A DNA stretch of 64,000 nucleotides from Aliishimia sp963721175 (GTDB taxonomy: Bacteria; Pseudomonadota; Alphaproteobacteria; Rhodobacterales; Rhodobacteraceae), in contig CAVRIG010000023.1 of assembly GCA_963721175.1 (NCBI GenBank), positions 356,456 through 420,455 on the forward strand, written 5' to 3'. Under the pieces are notes generated by a model, which was not told where the DNA came from, ran no database searches, and saw only the letters and a program-made list of their open reading frames with translations. The number at the start of each line of letters is the position of its first letter. Position 1 is the first letter of the stretch. The translations under genes were made by a program, and so were the position numbers. This document shows, one piece after another, positions 28,012 to 38,718 of the stretch.

Positions 28012-29347
28012 ATGGCTCAAGCCATGAAAATCGCAATCGTCGATGACGAAACCGACATGCGGCAATCGATCAGCCAGTGGCTCGCCCTGTCGGGGTATGA
28101 CACCGAAACTTTCGCCAGCGCCGAGGATGCGCTGAAGATGTTGGGGCCCGATTATCCGGGTATCGTGATTTCCGATATCAAGATGCCGGGCATGGACGGA
28201 ATGCAGTTCCTCAAGAAGCTGATGGGCAATGACAGCGCCTTGCCGGTCATCATGATCACCGGTCACGGCGACGTGCCGATGGCAGTTGAGGCGATGCGGG
28301 TCGGGGCGTTCGACTTCCTCGAAAAGCCGTTCAATCCCGACCGCATGACCGAACTGGCCAAGACGCGCGACCAACGCGCGGCGGCTCATCATGGACAACC
28401 GCGCGCTGCGCAAGGAATTGTCGGATGGCGGGCAGCTGATGAAGAAGCTGATCGGCCAGTCGCCGGTCATGGAGCGGCTGCGCGAGGATATACTGGACCT
28501 GGGCCAGGCGGACGGTCATGTCCTGATCGAGGGGGAGACCGGGACCGGAAAGACGATGGTCGCCCACGCCCTGCATGCCGTGGGCTCGCGGGCGGGCAAG
28601 AAGTTCGTGCTGATTTCGTGCTCCGCGATGGAAGAGGAGGCGCTGTCGAAACGCCTGTTCGGACCGCTCTTGCCGGAGGATTCCAACCTGCCGGCGATCG
28701 AGGAGGCCCGCGGCGGCACCCTGGTGCTCGAGGACATAGAGGCGTTGAGCGAAAGCCTGCAGGCGAAGCTGCTCAGCGTGATCAACGAACAGGGCACCCC
28801 GGCGGAGACACGCATCGTGGCGATCTGTAACATGCAGGACGAAGGGCGGACCTGCGAGGATGCGTTGCGGTCGGACCTGTTCTACCGCCTCGCCGCGCTC
28901 AGGATCACCGTGCCCCCGCTCAGGCAGCGCGGAGAGGATATCCTGACGCTCTTCACCCGGCTGTCGGAGCAGTTCGCGGAGGAATACGGCTGTGATGCGC
29001 CGAAGGTGTCGGCGCAGGAGGCGGCGCAACTGCTGCAGGCTCCATGGCCCGGCAATGTGCGCCAACTCGTCAACGTGGCGGAACGCGCGGTGCTGCAGGA
29101 ACGCCGCGGGTCCGGCACCATCGCGTCGCTGCTGATGTCCGACCACGACGAGATGCAGCCGGTCATGACGACCGAAGGCAAGCCGTTGAAGGAATACGTC
29201 GAAGCCTTCGAGCGGATGCTGATCGACAACACGATGCGGCGCCACAAGGGCTCCATTGCCAACGTCATGGATGAATTGTGCCTGCCGCGGCGGACGCTGA
29301 ACGAAAAGATGGCCAAGTACGGGCTGCAGCGGGGCGACTACCTGTGA
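28012..29347 (+). CDS. dctD: DctD-like NtrC-family response regulator, one +1 frameshift
   Basis: Response regulator partner of dctB, 444 residues when repaired. Receiver: IAIVDDETDMRQS, VISDIKMPGMDG with the phospho-aspartate, and DFLEKPFNPDR. An extra A at about 28363 splits the frame in the linker. The AAA domain has Walker A GETGTGKTMV, but the usual GAFTGA loop is missing: ALSKRLFGPLLPEDSNLPAI runs straight to GGTLVLEDIEAL, where the Walker B DE reads ED. A Fis-type helix-turn-helix (HKGSIANVMDELCLPRRTLN) closes it. Activation of sigma-54 promoters is therefore doubtful. Confidence 0.85.
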
Positions 29348-29854
29348 TCGGTCTGGTTTGCGCCGCGCGCGGGCCGCTCTTGAGCCGTGACAGCCGTCGG
29401 GTTTAACGCAGTGTTAACCTTGCTGCGCGTACTGCGCATCGTTTGCCGTACAATTCCGGGAAAAACTTTCCCATTGTGTTTGGGTAGGCAAACACCGTAT
29501 TTAAGGGAAATGGGACAACGTGATCAAGCGTGATGTCCCGCGAGAGTTTCGCTGTTTCCGACCGTTGCGGAGAGCTTCCGCAGGTTCGGGCAGACCGATA
29601 GGACCGGGGGAACGATCCCGGGTCACGAGATGCCGGCAGGCCCCACGAGGTACTGAGGCGAATAATGGGGGCGCAATCTTTCGGGTCGCGCCTCGGAGAA
29701 GAACCGCGATGACGCGCGTGAGGACATCGTTGATCCCCGCAGCAGGCCGAGAAGGTCCATACTGCCGCGCGTCCCAAGTCGCACAGACAAGCCACGCACC
29801 CAGATCCGCCGCGCCCCCGGGCCGTCACGTTCTGCGTGCCTGCAACGGATTTTC
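29348..29854 (+). promoter_or_regulatory. Long leader region of rne with CtrA-like box
   Basis: A 507-bp stretch with no credible gene; an open frame from 29520 has the residue mix of non-coding DNA. It contains a TTAA-N7-TTAA site at 29403-29417, the consensus for CtrA, and several GC-rich inverted repeats (for example GACCGATAGGACCGGGGG... around 29605-29630). A long structured 5' UTR is known to mediate RNase E autoregulation in enterics; the same here is a guess. Confidence 0.4.
29403..29417. promoter_or_regulatory. CtrA full-site match
   Basis: TTAA, seven bases, TTAA: a perfect match to the alphaproteobacterial CtrA box in an AT-poor genome, located between dctD and rne. No binding evidence. 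Confidence 0.35.
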
Positions 29855-32596
29855 ATGGCAAAAAAGATGCTTATCGATGCCACCCACGCGGAGGAAACCC
29901 GCGTCGTGGTGGTCGACGGAAACAAGGTCGAGGAATTCGACTTTGAATCGGAGAACAAGCGCCAGCTAGCTGGCAATATTTACCTCGCAAAGGTCACGCG
30001 CGTCGAACCGTCCCTGCAGGCGGCCTTCGTGGATTACGGGGGCAACCGGCACGGTTTCCTGGCCTTTTCGGAAATACATCCGGACTATTATCAGATCCCC
30101 GTAGCCGACCGTCAGGCGCTGATGGAAGAGGAGCGGGCCTATGCCGAGGCCATGCGGGCGCGCGACGACGAGGAGGAGTCCAAACCGTCACGTCGCAAGC
30201 CGCGCAGTCGGTCCAAAGCTGCAAAGGCCGATGACGGCGATGCGGTGACGGCAACGGACGCCTCGTCGCACCGGATTTCGGGGATGGAGACGATCGATCT
30301 CGACGGGGAGGAGGACACGCCCGAGGGGTCCTCGCCGATGGAGACGGTCAAGGACACTCCGGTCGAAACGCCCGCGAGCGACGAGTCGGCGGAAACGTCG
30401 CAGGATGCGGACGATGGCGGCCCCGGGGCCGAGGCAGAGACAGATAGCGGGTCCGAGAAGCGCCAACCATCAGCCGCGAGCGGTAAATCCGACACCGGAA
30501 ACGGCGATGAGGGTTATGCCGACGAAACGTCGGGCAAGGACGCCAGCGCCAAGGACGACTCGATCGAATCCGTATCCGACGAGGATGACAGCGAAGACAT
30601 CCGGCCGGCCCGCAAGCCGCGCCCGCGGCGCTACAAGATCCAGGAAGTGGTGAAGGTCCGCCAGATTCTTCTGGTGCAGGTGGTCAAGGAAGAACGGGGC
30701 AACAAGGGCGCCGCACTGACGACATATCTGTCGCTTGCAGGGCGCTACTGCGTGCTTATGCCCAACACCGCAAGGGGCGGCGGGATTTCCCGCAAGATCA
30801 CCAACGCGGTCGACCGCAAGAAGCTCAAGGAAATCGCGAACGAGATCGAGGTGCCGACCGGCGCCGGGCTGATCGTCCGCACGGCCGGCGCCAAGCGCAC
30901 AAAGGCCGAGATCAAGCGCGACTACGAATACCTGCAGCGGCTGTGGGAGCAGATCCGCGAACTGACGCTGAAATCGATCGCACCGGCCAAGATCTATGAG
31001 GAAGGCGACCTGATCAAGCGGTCGATCCGCGATCTCTACAATCGAGAGATCGACGAGGTCTTCGTCGAGGGCGACCGCGGTTACAAGATCGCCAAGGACT
31101 TCATGCGGATGATCATGCCGTCGCACGCCAAGAACGTGAAACGATACGAGGATTCGCTGCCCCTCTTCGCGCGATATCAGGTCGAAAGCTACCTCGCGGG
31201 CATGTTCAACCCGACCGTGCAGCTGAAATCGGGCGGTTACATCGTGATCGGCGTGACCGAGGCGCTGGTGGCGATCGACGTGAACTCCGGCCGCGCGACC
31301 AAGGAGGGCTCGATCGAGGAAACCGCGCTCAAGACCAACCTCGAAGCCTCGGACGAGGTGGCGCGCCAGTTGCGTCTGCGTGACCTCGCAGGGCTGATCG
31401 TGATCGACTTCATCGACATGGACGAGCGCAAGAACAACGCTGCGGTCGAGAAGCGCCTGAAGGAACGGCTCAAGACGGATCGCGCGCGCATCCAGGTCGG
31501 CCGGATTTCGGGCTTCGGACTTATGGAGATGTCGCGCCAGCGGCTGCGCCCGGGCATGCTCGAAGCCTCCACGCAGCCGTGCCAGGCCTGCCACGGAACC
31601 GGCATCATCCGGTCGGACGACAGCATGGCGCTGTCGATCCTGCGCCAGATCGAGGAGGAAGGGACCCGGGCCCGGTCGCGCGAGGTTCTCGTGCGCTGTC
31701 CGGTCGGGATCGCCAACTTCCTGATCAACGCCAAGCGCGAACACGTGGCGCAGATCGAAGGCCGCTACGGCATGGCGGTACGGGTCGAAGGCGACCCGAG
31801 CCTGGTCAGCCCGGACTTCACGATGGAGAAGTTCAAGACCGCCACGCGCAACGTGGCGCTGGTCGAGACGCCCGTGATCTCCGCCGATGCGACCTTCATG
31901 GACGATTTGGACGAGGAAGAGCCGGAAGAGGACATCGAGGAAACAACTCCCCCTCCTTCGGACACTCCCGCGACTTCGGATGACGATGGCAAGCCCAAGC
32001 GGCGGCGTCGGCGCCGGCGGCGGCGGAAATCCTCGGGGGGCGAGTCGGGTCAGTCGGACGCGCAGTCCGAGTCCCGGGAAAGCGATGACGACTCCTCCTC
32101 CGATCGGGAGGAGGATGCGAAGCCCGATCGCTCGAGCGACGAAGCGCCGGAGCCAAGTCAGAAGGATCCGGAAATGGCCACGGAAGCCGACGCGAATACC
32201 GATACTCCGCGCGACGCGGCCGATGCAGAAGACAAGCCGAAGAAACCGAAGCGCAAACCTCGTTCCAGAAAGAAGGACAGTCAGCCCGCAGCCGAACAGT
32301 CATCCGAAGCGGTGCAGGCTGAAACCGCCGATGTTGAGGCGGCCCCTGCCGCAGAGCCGGCGGAGAACGTTGCACAAGACGCGGAACCCCCCGTCGCTGT
32401 CCCCGAGGAAAAGCAGAAACCTGCGCGTCCTTCGCGCGCGCGTCGGCCGAAGCGGGATGCTGCGCCGGCCGACGAGGAGACTGCCGCGGCACCTTCGGAG
32501 CCGGAACCGGTGCCGGCGGATGCAGGCAACGAAGCCGAGAACAGCGCGCCGTCGAAACCCAAACGCCGCGGCTGGTGGTCGCTCGGGTCGAAGTGA
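29855..32596 (+). CDS. rne: Ribonuclease E
   Basis: A 913-residue Rne/Rng endoribonuclease, the core of the RNA degradosome. MAKKMLIDATHAEETRVVVV starts the protein; the S1 domain is split by an acidic, low-complexity insert (about residues 95-255) that ends at RPRRYKIQEVVKVRQILLVQ. The DNase I-like catalytic core shows VAIDVNSGRAT and LIVIDFIDMDERKN with the metal-binding aspartates. The zinc-link is CQACHGTG. The C-terminal ~300 residues are disordered, with arginine-rich (RRRRRRRRKS) and acidic tracts that likely bind RNA and partners. Confidence 0.95.
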   Translation: MAKKMLIDATHAEETRVVVVDGNKVEEFDFESENKRQLAGNIYLAKVTRVEPSLQAAFVDYGGNRHGFLAFSEIHPDYYQIPVADRQALMEEERAYAEAMRARDDEEESKPSRRKPRSRSKAAKADDGDAVTATDASSHRISGMETIDLDGEEDTPEGSSPMETVKDTPVETPASDESAETSQDADDGGPGAEAETDSGSEKRQPSAASGKSDTGNGDEGYADETSGKDASAKDDSIESVSDEDDSEDIRPARKPRPRRYKIQEVVKVRQILLVQVVKEERGNKGAALTTYLSLAGRYCVLMPNTARGGGISRKITNAVDRKKLKEIANEIEVPTGAGLIVRTAGAKRTKAEIKRDYEYLQRLWEQIRELTLKSIAPAKIYEEGDLIKRSIRDLYNREIDEVFVEGDRGYKIAKDFMRMIMPSHAKNVKRYEDSLPLFARYQVESYLAGMFNPTVQLKSGGYIVIGVTEALVAIDVNSGRATKEGSIEETALKTNLEASDEVARQLRLRDLAGLIVIDFIDMDERKNNAAVEKRLKERLKTDRARIQVGRISGFGLMEMSRQRLRPGMLEASTQPCQACHGTGIIRSDDSMALSILRQIEEEGTRARSREVLVRCPVGIANFLINAKREHVAQIEGRYGMAVRVEGDPSLVSPDFTMEKFKTATRNVALVETPVISADATFMDDLDEEEPEEDIEETTPPPSDTPATSDDDGKPKRRRRRRRRRKSSGGESGQSDAQSESRESDDDSSSDREEDAKPDRSSDEAPEPSQKDPEMATEADANTDTPRDAADAEDKPKKPKRKPRSRKKDSQPAAEQSSEAVQAETADVEAAPAAEPAENVAQDAEPPVAVPEEKQKPARPSRARRPKRDAAPADEETAAAPSEPEPVPADAGNEAENSAPSKPKRRGWWSLGSK

Positions 32597-32618
32597 ACGG
32601 GTCAGCTTTACGCTGACA

Positions 32619-32652
32619 GAAAACGCTCCGCCTCTTCGGCGGAGCGTTTTCA
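32619..32652 (+). terminator. Rho-independent terminator after rne
   Basis: AAACGCTCCGCC pairs with GGCGGAGCGTTT across a short loop and is followed by T residues, about 23 bp after the rne stop. As the stem is symmetrical it may also serve the converging tusA-like gene region. Confidence 0.8.
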
Positions 32653-32768
32653 TCTTTGATCCTTCCGAATCGAAGAGGCGCGCCGCAAATACTGCGCGCT
32701 TCGATTGCAGAAGATCCCGATGGGTTCATGCACCGCGGCAGTGCAGGGCCGACGAGCGAAAACCCGAT

Positions 32769-32999
32769 CTATCGACCGGCTTTGCGGATGACCCAGCGCG
32801 CGACCGTCGAGGTCGTGTCGCTCTCTTCAAGGACATGACCGCTTTCCGCGCAAAAATGCGGCACGTCGACGATCGCCGCCGGGTCGTCCGTCATCACCGC
32901 CAGTGTCTGTCCGTCTGCCAGCGACTTCAGGCGTTTTCGCGCCTTCAGCACGGGCAGCGGGCATTTGATCCCTGTCGCATCGAGTTCCGCATCCGCCAT
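32769..32999 (-). CDS. TusA-family sulfurtransferase-like protein
   Basis: A 76-residue SirA/TusA-fold protein. ELDATGIKCPLPVLKARKRL carries the CPxP motif whose cysteine carries persulfide in TusA. VMTDDPAAIVDVPHFCAESG is the second conserved block. It may transfer sulfur to tRNA thiolation or molybdenum cofactor enzymes. It is divergent from ccdA, 94 bp away. Confidence 0.85.
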   Translation of the reverse strand: MADAELDATGIKCPLPVLKARKRLKSLADGQTLAVMTDDPAAIVDVPHFCAESGHVLEESDTTSTVARWVIRKAGR

Positions 33000-33093
33000 G
33001 CCAACCGCAACTAGTCGCGATGTTTCAACCTGTCCACAATGATTTGACCCGTTCCTGCGTGACCGCGACCGCAGCTTGGCATAAGTCAGGGAC

Positions 33094-33847
33094 ATGTTCG
33101 GGATCGACATCATCGACGCAGGGTTGCTGCCCGGCATGTTCGTGGCTCTGCTGGCAGGCGTCATCAGCTTTTTGAGCCCCTGCGTGCTGCCGATCGTTCC
33201 GCCGTATCTGGCTTATATGTCCGGCGTGAACGTGGGGGACATGTCGTCGGATGCCGCCGCGCGGCGCAAGACGATCCTCTCGGCGGTCTTCTTCGTTCTC
33301 GGACTGAGCACGGTATTCCTCGTCCTCGGGTTCACGGCGTCGGCCTTTGGTACATTCTTCCTGCAAAACCAGACGCTGTTTGCGCAGATCGCTGGCGTGG
33401 TAGTCATCATCTTCGGCCTGCATTTCCTTTCTGTCTTCCGAATCCCGTTCCTCGATCAGGAGGCGCGGTTGGATGCCGGAGATCAAGGGGGCTCCTCCTT
33501 CGGCGCCTACATCCTCGGTCTCGCCTTTGCGTTTGGCTGGACCCCGTGCATCGGGCCGCAACTCGGCGCCATCCTGACGATCGCGGCGTCCGAGGGTTCG
33601 GTGTCGCGCGGCACGTTGCTTCTTGGCGTCTATGCTGCGGGGATTGGGCATCCCGTTCCTGCTGGCGGCGATGTTCATGTCGCGCGCGATGGGCCTGATG
33701 AACCGGCTGAAGCGGCACATGGGTATCATCGAAAAGTGCATGGGCGTGCTGCTGGTGCTGGTCGGGCTCGCGCTGGTGACCGGTGCCTTCACCAGCTTCA
33801 GCTGGTGGTTGCTTGAGCAGTTTCCGGCGCTTGCCACGCTCGGCTGA
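33094..33847 (+). CDS. ccdA: Cytochrome c biogenesis protein CcdA, one +1 frameshift
   Basis: Six-helix membrane protein that carries reducing power from thioredoxin to the periplasm for haem attachment to c-type cytochromes; 250 residues when repaired. GVISFLSPCVLPIVPPYLAY has the first redox cysteine and FAFGWTPCIGPQLGAILTIA the second. An extra G in 33639-33642 breaks the frame; it then continues as LGIPFLLAAMFMSRAMGLMN and ends at 33847. The three small cytochromes at 8.7-11.2 kb would need this system. Confidence 0.9.
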
Positions 33848-33971
33848 GGCCGCGGCTCATCGGCACTTGATCAATCGGGCACACCGCTGCCGTTTGTCCG
33901 CCGCTAACAGGTATCATCGTGCGCGGGCTTGGATTAAGGAGTTGGAAAATCGGAATCGGAGGATCGTGACG

Positions 33972-34862
33972 ATGTCGGACCAGACGAAGATGCGGGCGCA
34001 GATGGAACAGGGTGAAGGCTTCATTGCCGCGCTTGACCAGTCGGGGGGATCGACCCCGAAGGCGCTCGCGCTTTATGGCGTGCAGGAGGGTGATTACGGG
34101 TCCGATGCGGAGATGTTCGGCGAAATCCAGAAGATGCGGGAGCGGATCATCCTCGCGCCAGACTTCACCTCCCAGAAGGTGATCGGCGCGATCCTGTTCG
34201 AGCGGACGCTGGACGAGGAGATCGAGGGCAAGCCGGTGGCCGAGTACCTTTGGTCAGAAAAGCACATCGTGCCGTTTTTGAAGATCGACAAGGGGCTGGA
34301 AGAGACCGAGAAGGGCTGCCAGCTCATGAAACCGATGCCGGGGCTCGACCAGATTCTGGCGCGCGCAAAGTCCATGGGCGTCTTCGGTACCAAGGAGCGG
34401 TCCGTGATCCACGAGGCCGATGCCGAGGGAATTGCCGCGAATGTGGCCCAGCAGTTCGACGTGGCCCGGCAGGTCGTCGCGGCCGGCCTTGTACCGATCA
34501 TCGAACCCGAGATCAGCATCAAGTCGGTGACCAAAGCGGAGGCCGAGGCAATCCTGCGCGACGAGATCCTGCGCCACCTCGACGGTCTCGACGATGGGCA
34601 GGACGTCATGCTTAAACTGACGCTTCCGTCCGAGCCGAATTTCTACGATGTGCTGGCCGACCATGCGCGGGTCGTGCGGGTCGTGGCCTTGTCCGGTGGG
34701 TATTCCACTGACGAGGCCTGCAAGCTGCTGGCGCAGAACGACAAGATGATCGCCAGCTTCAGCCGGGCGCTGACTGAAGGGTTGCAGAAGCAGATGTCGG
34801 AGGACGAATTCGCCGCCGCCATCGGCTCGAACATCGACCAGATCCACCGCGCATCGGTCTGA
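33972..34862 (+). CDS. fba: Class I fructose-bisphosphate aldolase
   Basis: A 296-residue class I (Schiff-base) aldolase of glycolysis/gluconeogenesis. GFIAALDQSGGSTPKALALY is the typical N-terminus; VPFLKIDKGLEE contains a conserved lysine, IIEPEISI follows and DVMLKLTLPSEPNF holds the Schiff-base lysine. The ATG at 33972 is preferred over the open upstream extension. Downstream is a convergent minus-strand cluster. Confidence 0.93.
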   Translation: MSDQTKMRAQMEQGEGFIAALDQSGGSTPKALALYGVQEGDYGSDAEMFGEIQKMRERIILAPDFTSQKVIGAILFERTLDEEIEGKPVAEYLWSEKHIVPFLKIDKGLEETEKGCQLMKPMPGLDQILARAKSMGVFGTKERSVIHEADAEGIAANVAQQFDVARQVVAAGLVPIIEPEISIKSVTKAEAEAILRDEILRHLDGLDDGQDVMLKLTLPSEPNFYDVLADHARVVRVVALSGGYSTDEACKLLAQNDKMIASFSRALTEGLQKQMSEDEFAAAIGSNIDQIHRASV

Positions 34863-34872
34863 CGTGGCGCGG

Positions 34873-35091
34873 TCAGCGTGCCTTGACGCGCTGGAGCACG
34901 AAGACCCGGATTGCGGAGGCGAGGCCGACTTCGGTCCCGCGCTCCGCGTCGATTTCGGCGGCGAGTTCGTTGATCGCCTTGCCCTCGGCGCGCGCGATTT
35001 CGCGAAATGCCTGCCAGAACGCATCTTCCAGCGACACCGACGTCCGGTGTCCGCGCAGCGTCAGGGACCGCTTGACCGGCCGGCCGCTCAT
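34873..35091 (-). CDS. Ribbon-helix-helix domain protein
   Basis: A 72-residue RHH_4-type protein. The strand-helix-helix core is RTSVSLEDAFWQAFREIARA followed by NELAAEIDAE. Such proteins are found next to fumC in many Rhodobacteraceae. Possible DNA-binding or toxin-antitoxin-like role; not shown. The ATG overlaps the stop of the DUF4169 gene (ATGA). Confidence 0.85.
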   Translation of the reverse strand: MSGRPVKRSLTLRGHRTSVSLEDAFWQAFREIARAEGKAINELAAEIDAERGTEVGLASAIRVFVLQRVKAR

Positions 35092-35257
35092 GTCTCGCGC
35101 TTGTGCCCGTCCAGATCGCGCTTCGCCTTCTCGGCGCGCGTCTTGTCGGCGGTCTTCTCCGCCCTGGTGCGGCCGAACTTCGCGGCGTTCTCGTCGGCCT
35201 GCACGCGCTTGTCGGCCCGGAACTTTGCCTTGCGCGCCTTGTTGAGGCTGACCACCT

Positions 35258-35261
<4 letters not shown>
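35088..35261 (-). CDS. DUF4169 family protein
   Basis: A 57-residue, highly charged protein beginning MKVVSLNKARKAKFRADKRV, matching DUF4169 (unknown function). It is lysine- and arginine-rich and probably helical. Both ends overlap its neighbours by 4 bp (ATGA with fumC and with the RHH gene), so the three are translationally coupled. Confidence 0.85.
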
Positions 35262-36649
<1,388 letters not shown>

Positions 36650-36773
36650 GCTGGGTCTCTCCGAGCTTTTGGGGTCCTGCCGCCGGTTTACCCAGCCTCA
36701 AACAACATGGCAATCGGACAAAGGCGTCCCGAATCGCGTGTTGCGAAGCCCGGATCGTTGGAAACCGGACCGG

Positions 36774-37265
36774 TCAGTGCTTGCGGAAACTGTCCAGAGA
36801 CACGACGTCCGCTGCGGCCTTCGATCGAGTGGACTTGTCCCTTTTCGAATTTTCCGTCGCCGCCGCCTCGTCCGGGTCGACGACGGCCACGGAGCCGGAG
36901 TCTTCGTTGGTCTCGTGTGGCTCGAACCGCAGGCCGAACTCGACGGACGGATCGACGAAGGTCTTTATCGCGTCGTACGGGATGTAGAGCGGCTCCGGCT
37001 GGTCTCCGAAATTGAGCGTCACGGAAAAACCGTCATCCGTCACCTCCAGGTTGTCGTAGAGGTGCTGCATGACCACCGTCATTTCGGTCGGATACCGGTC
37101 GGACAACCAATCCGCCAGTTCCGCGTCCGGGTGCGATGTGTCGAAGGTTATGAAAAAATGATGCGAGCCCGGAAGGCCCTCAACCGCAACCTGTGCTAGT
37201 ACCTTCTTGATGAGACCACGCATGGCCTCATGCATCAGGTTGCCATATTCGATGCCGTCACTCAT
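36774..37265 (-). CDS. sspB: ClpXP adaptor SspB
   Basis: A 163-residue adaptor that binds ssrA-tagged proteins and hands them to ClpXP. The fold region HHFFITFDTSHPDAELADWL, LNFGDQPEPLYIPYDAIKTF and FVDPSVEFGLRFEP is clear. The tail VVSLDSFRKH is a good ClpX-binding motif. The tmRNA gene lies 220 bp upstream on the same strand, placing tag and tag reader together. Confidence 0.93.
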   Translation of the reverse strand: MSDGIEYGNLMHEAMRGLIKKVLAQVAVEGLPGSHHFFITFDTSHPDAELADWLSDRYPTEMTVVMQHLYDNLEVTDDGFSVTLNFGDQPEPLYIPYDAIKTFVDPSVEFGLRFEPHETNEDSGSVAVVDPDEAAATENSKRDKSTRSKAAADVVSLDSFRKH

Positions 37266-37489
37266 GCCATCCTCATGGCTTTCTTGAGGCGAGCATAGGC
37301 GATTTGCCGGAAGAAAAAAGGGCCATTCGTGAAGAATCGAAGATACCGGACGCCGCCGATGCCGCATGCGCGAAGGCACGTTGGCCCGGAGGTGAGGACA
37401 CGTTCGACGTGCACTGCCGCGACCGCTTCGACCGGTATTCCGATTTCGATGAAAGTGCAGGCTTCTGTTGCCAGGTGCCTGCGAACCCC

Positions 37490-37763
37490 GCCTTGTGCTG
37501 CTAGGCACAAGGGCTTCAGATTTCGGTCTCGTTACCGCTTACGCGGCAAGTGCAACCGGAGCATGATTGTCGTTGGCAATTATGCAATTTGAACCGATAA
37601 CGGCGGTATCCAACCGAGGCAAAGCTAACCCCTTTACACGTTCGTCGATCCTGTTTCGGCCCCATGTCCCCCCAACGACGGGTTTCTGGTGGAGCCGCCG
37701 GGTACCGCCCCCGGGTCCGATCCGCTTATTACGAGCGCGTTTATGCCCATAGTTCCGAAGAAC
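37490..37763 (-). ncRNA. ssrA: Two-piece (permuted) tmRNA
   Basis: Transfer-messenger RNA that rescues stalled ribosomes. Read on the minus strand, the acceptor piece comes first (about 37763-37687) and ends GGCTCCACCA; the coding piece then starts at 37664 with GGGGCCG, which pairs with CGGCTCC of the acceptor piece to form the acceptor stem. The tag frame encodes ANDNHAPVALAA followed by TAA. The T-arm is CCGGG-GGCGGTA-CCCGG, without a TTCGA loop. A hairpin at 37491-37512 (CCTTGTGC/GCACAAGG) ends it. This permuted arrangement is standard for alphaproteobacteria. Confidence 0.93.
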
Positions 37764-37769
37764 ACCGAA

Positions 37770-37798
37770 TAAGTAGTCCAAGGCCGAGAGTTTTACAA
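37770..37798 (-). promoter_or_regulatory. Likely ssrA promoter
   Basis: On the minus strand TTGTAA, 17 bases, TACTTA precede the acceptor piece, a fair sigma-70 match with transcription expected near 37763. Confidence 0.5.
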
Positions 37799-37929
37799 GA
37801 TCTCAGCGATGTGGAGATCCTGTCAGGGGTGCGGTGGCCTTGCCCCCCGGATCCCCGAGCACCGGCCTTTTTGATTTGCGCATCACGGGGGGCTCTGGCA
37901 CTTCTGGACCGAACGGTCTGGGGACACGC

Positions 37930-38715
37930 ATGCCGGTGCATTTTCGCTCCATCCTCTGGTTGGGTTTCTTCGCGATCATCCTGCTGGCGTGGTGGTGGCT
38001 CTACGAGATGGCGACGGGCATGGGCCTCGACCTCGTCGGACGGCCGAACGACATGGCGCGGGCCATGGCGGCGATGAACCCGCGCATGGAGATGTCGATG
38101 CCGATGGCGGAGTTCGGTCCGCTGTTCGGGATGTGGGCGGCGATGATGGCCGCGATGATGCTGCCGACCCTGGTGCCGACCCTCCGGGCCTACGAAGACC
38201 TGATGGTCAGCGCGGATGGGACCCGCCCGGGCTGGCTGGGCGTTATTGCGGGCTACGCGATCGTCTGGCTGGCCTTCGCGGTGGGGATCACCGGAGTGCA
38301 GCTCGCTCTGCTCTTCGGCGGGGCGATCGACATGCTGGGCATTCCGCAGAGCAGGTGGCTGGCGGTCGCGCTCCTGCTCGCCGTGGGGCTCTTTCAGTTC
38401 ACGCGGGCCAAGGAGATCTGCCATGGCGTCTGCCATTCGCCCATGGTCTATTACCTCGGACATTGGCGCACCGGCTTCGGCGGCGGCATCCGCATGGGGC
38501 TCGGGCTGGGAGCGTTCTGCGCGGGCTGCTGCTGGGGCTTCATGGCGCTGGGATTTGTCGGCGGAATGATGAGCCTCTTGTGGATGGGGCTTGCCACGCT
38601 CTTTATGGTGATCGAGAAACTGCCCCAGATCGGGCAGCATGTCACGAAACCGGCGGGTGCCGCGCTGATCCTTGGCGGGATCGGGCTGGCGGTCTGGCCG
38701 ATCATGGAAGGATAA
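37930..38715 (+). CDS. DUF2182 integral membrane protein
   Basis: A 261-residue membrane protein with about seven helices. MWAAMMAAMMLPTLVPTLRA, FQFTRAKEICHGVCHSPM with paired cysteines and CAGCCWGFMALGFVGGMMSL identify DUF2182, a predicted metal-binding membrane family. It is often next to DUF1326, as here (3 bp gap). The upstream open extension is not used. Function unknown. Confidence 0.88.
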   Translation: MPVHFRSILWLGFFAIILLAWWWLYEMATGMGLDLVGRPNDMARAMAAMNPRMEMSMPMAEFGPLFGMWAAMMAAMMLPTLVPTLRAYEDLMVSADGTRPGWLGVIAGYAIVWLAFAVGITGVQLALLFGGAIDMLGIPQSRWLAVALLLAVGLFQFTRAKEICHGVCHSPMVYYLGHWRTGFGGGIRMGLGLGAFCAGCCWGFMALGFVGGMMSLLWMGLATLFMVIEKLPQIGQHVTKPAGAALILGGIGLAVWPIMEG

Positions 38716-38718
38716 CTC

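Noticed and set aside
29520..29969. Possible small gene upstream of rne
   Set aside because: Composition is Arg/Pro/Ser-rich without structure, it overlaps the rne start, and no ribosome site is visible.
37304..37504. Open frame between sspB and ssrA
   Set aside because: Cysteine/arginine-rich shadow with no start signal; the region is the ssrA downstream spacer.
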